A DNA stretch of 37,726 nucleotides, taken from NCBI RefSeq assembly GCF_020102855.1, contig NZ_JADHZD010000025.1, forward strand, positions 1 through 37,726, given 5' to 3'. Numbering within the stretch: the first letter of the stretch is position 1; every line of letters starts with the position of its first letter. The translations under genes and the position numbers were made by a program. Under the pieces are notes generated by a model that had not been told where the DNA came from, ran no database searches, and was given only the letters and a program-made list of their open reading frames with translations. The DNA comes from Nocardioides lacusdianchii (lineage in GTDB: Bacteria > Actinomycetota > Actinomycetes > Propionibacteriales > Nocardioidaceae). Shown piece by piece: positions 37,614 through 37,726 of the stretch.

Positions 37614-37726
37614 CTGGATGCAACACCTCTGATCTGAGGGGTGTCCTGTGCGTCGCAGCCGTGTGTGTCCGATGTCGGTCCGGGTGGAGTTCTGGGCGCT
37701 GGTCCGTGAGGGTCTGACCGTCGCCG
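37614..37726 (+). mobile_element. Left end of an insertion sequence, probably IS30-like
   Basis: After a change in style to less GC-rich, less codon-biased sequence there is an imperfect hairpin (ACACCTCT-gatctg-AGGGGTGT, 37623-37644) next to TGCAACACC, which could include the terminal inverted repeat. It is followed directly by a reading frame that resembles an actinobacterial IS30 transposase N-terminus. The boundaries are estimated; the other end is outside the window. Confidence 0.45.
37648..37726 (+). CDS. Transposase N-terminus, partial (IS30-like)
   Basis: The frame from the GTG at 37648 or the ATG at 37672 reads MSVRVEFWALVREGLTVA before the window ends. The EFW-x-LV-x-x-GL-x-x-A pattern matches the start of the helix-turn-helix in actinobacterial IS30-family transposases (FW-x-L-x-x-x-G-x-x-x-x-x-A). 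Only about 18-26 residues are visible, so the family call is tentative. Confidence 0.45.
   Translation, partial: MRRSRVCPMSVRVEFWALVREGLTVA

Overview
The window is chromosomal DNA from a very GC-rich actinobacterium. Gene order (rplM-rpsI-glmM ... glmS-acpS-nnr-alr ... tsaE-tsaB-rimI-tsaD), GTG starts, ATGA/GTGA overlaps, TANNNT -10 boxes close to start codons and general protein style suggest Nocardioidaceae, probably Nocardioides or a close relative. The genus is inferred from style, not from a marker gene.

Layout. 209-9123 (minus): glmS, then a tightly packed run acpS, nnr, alr, alpha/beta hydrolase, a GNAT-TsaE fusion, tsaB, rimI, tsaD. It covers amino-sugar and D-alanine supply for peptidoglycan, carrier-protein activation, NAD(P)HX repair and the t6A tRNA modification system. 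A strong ribosome binding site at the left edge points to another minus-strand gene starting just outside. coaA (plus) diverges from glmS. 10240-12476 is a small accessory patch: an AbiEi/DUF559 nuclease-like gene between two almost identical 44-bp palindromes, and an NAD(P)-binding oxidoreductase divergent from an HxlR regulator. 12479-15839 (minus) is rplM-rpsI-glmM plus a double GNAT protein, with a recognisable promoter and a structured leader before rplM.

16074-19981 (plus): a FAD amine-oxidase-like protein, citrate synthase and an MFS transporter. 19941-25649 (minus): a secreted protein of about 1,900 residues with two complete GH13 catalytic domains (alpha-amylase, then pullulanase) and three X25-type modules. 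Its promoter is overlapped by a perfect TCTTGCA-N5-TGCAAGA dyad resembling maltose/starch repressor sites. Divergent from it is a 768-residue XRE-NTPase-TPR regulator. Then follow a six-helix membrane protein coupled to a SigE-type ECF sigma factor, a GNAT-like protein, an HtrA/DegP-type membrane serine protease, a three-gene acyl-CoA dehydrogenase operon, a membrane-anchored beta-propeller protein, and a minus-strand pair (GNAT, LLM-type flavin oxidoreductase). The right edge appears to enter an insertion sequence, probably IS30-like.

Most of the window is ordinary core genome. The parts worth attention are the starch locus (dual enzyme, operator, divergent NTPase regulator), two families of dispersed palindromes (one pair with a compensatory base change), the GNAT-TsaE fusion, the acyl-CoA dehydrogenase trio in which only one member has the usual catalytic Glu motif, and striking over-use of the word CGTACG. 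I did not find a CRISPR array, tRNA, rRNA, prophage or biosynthetic cluster. All intergenic gaps are under 300 bases.
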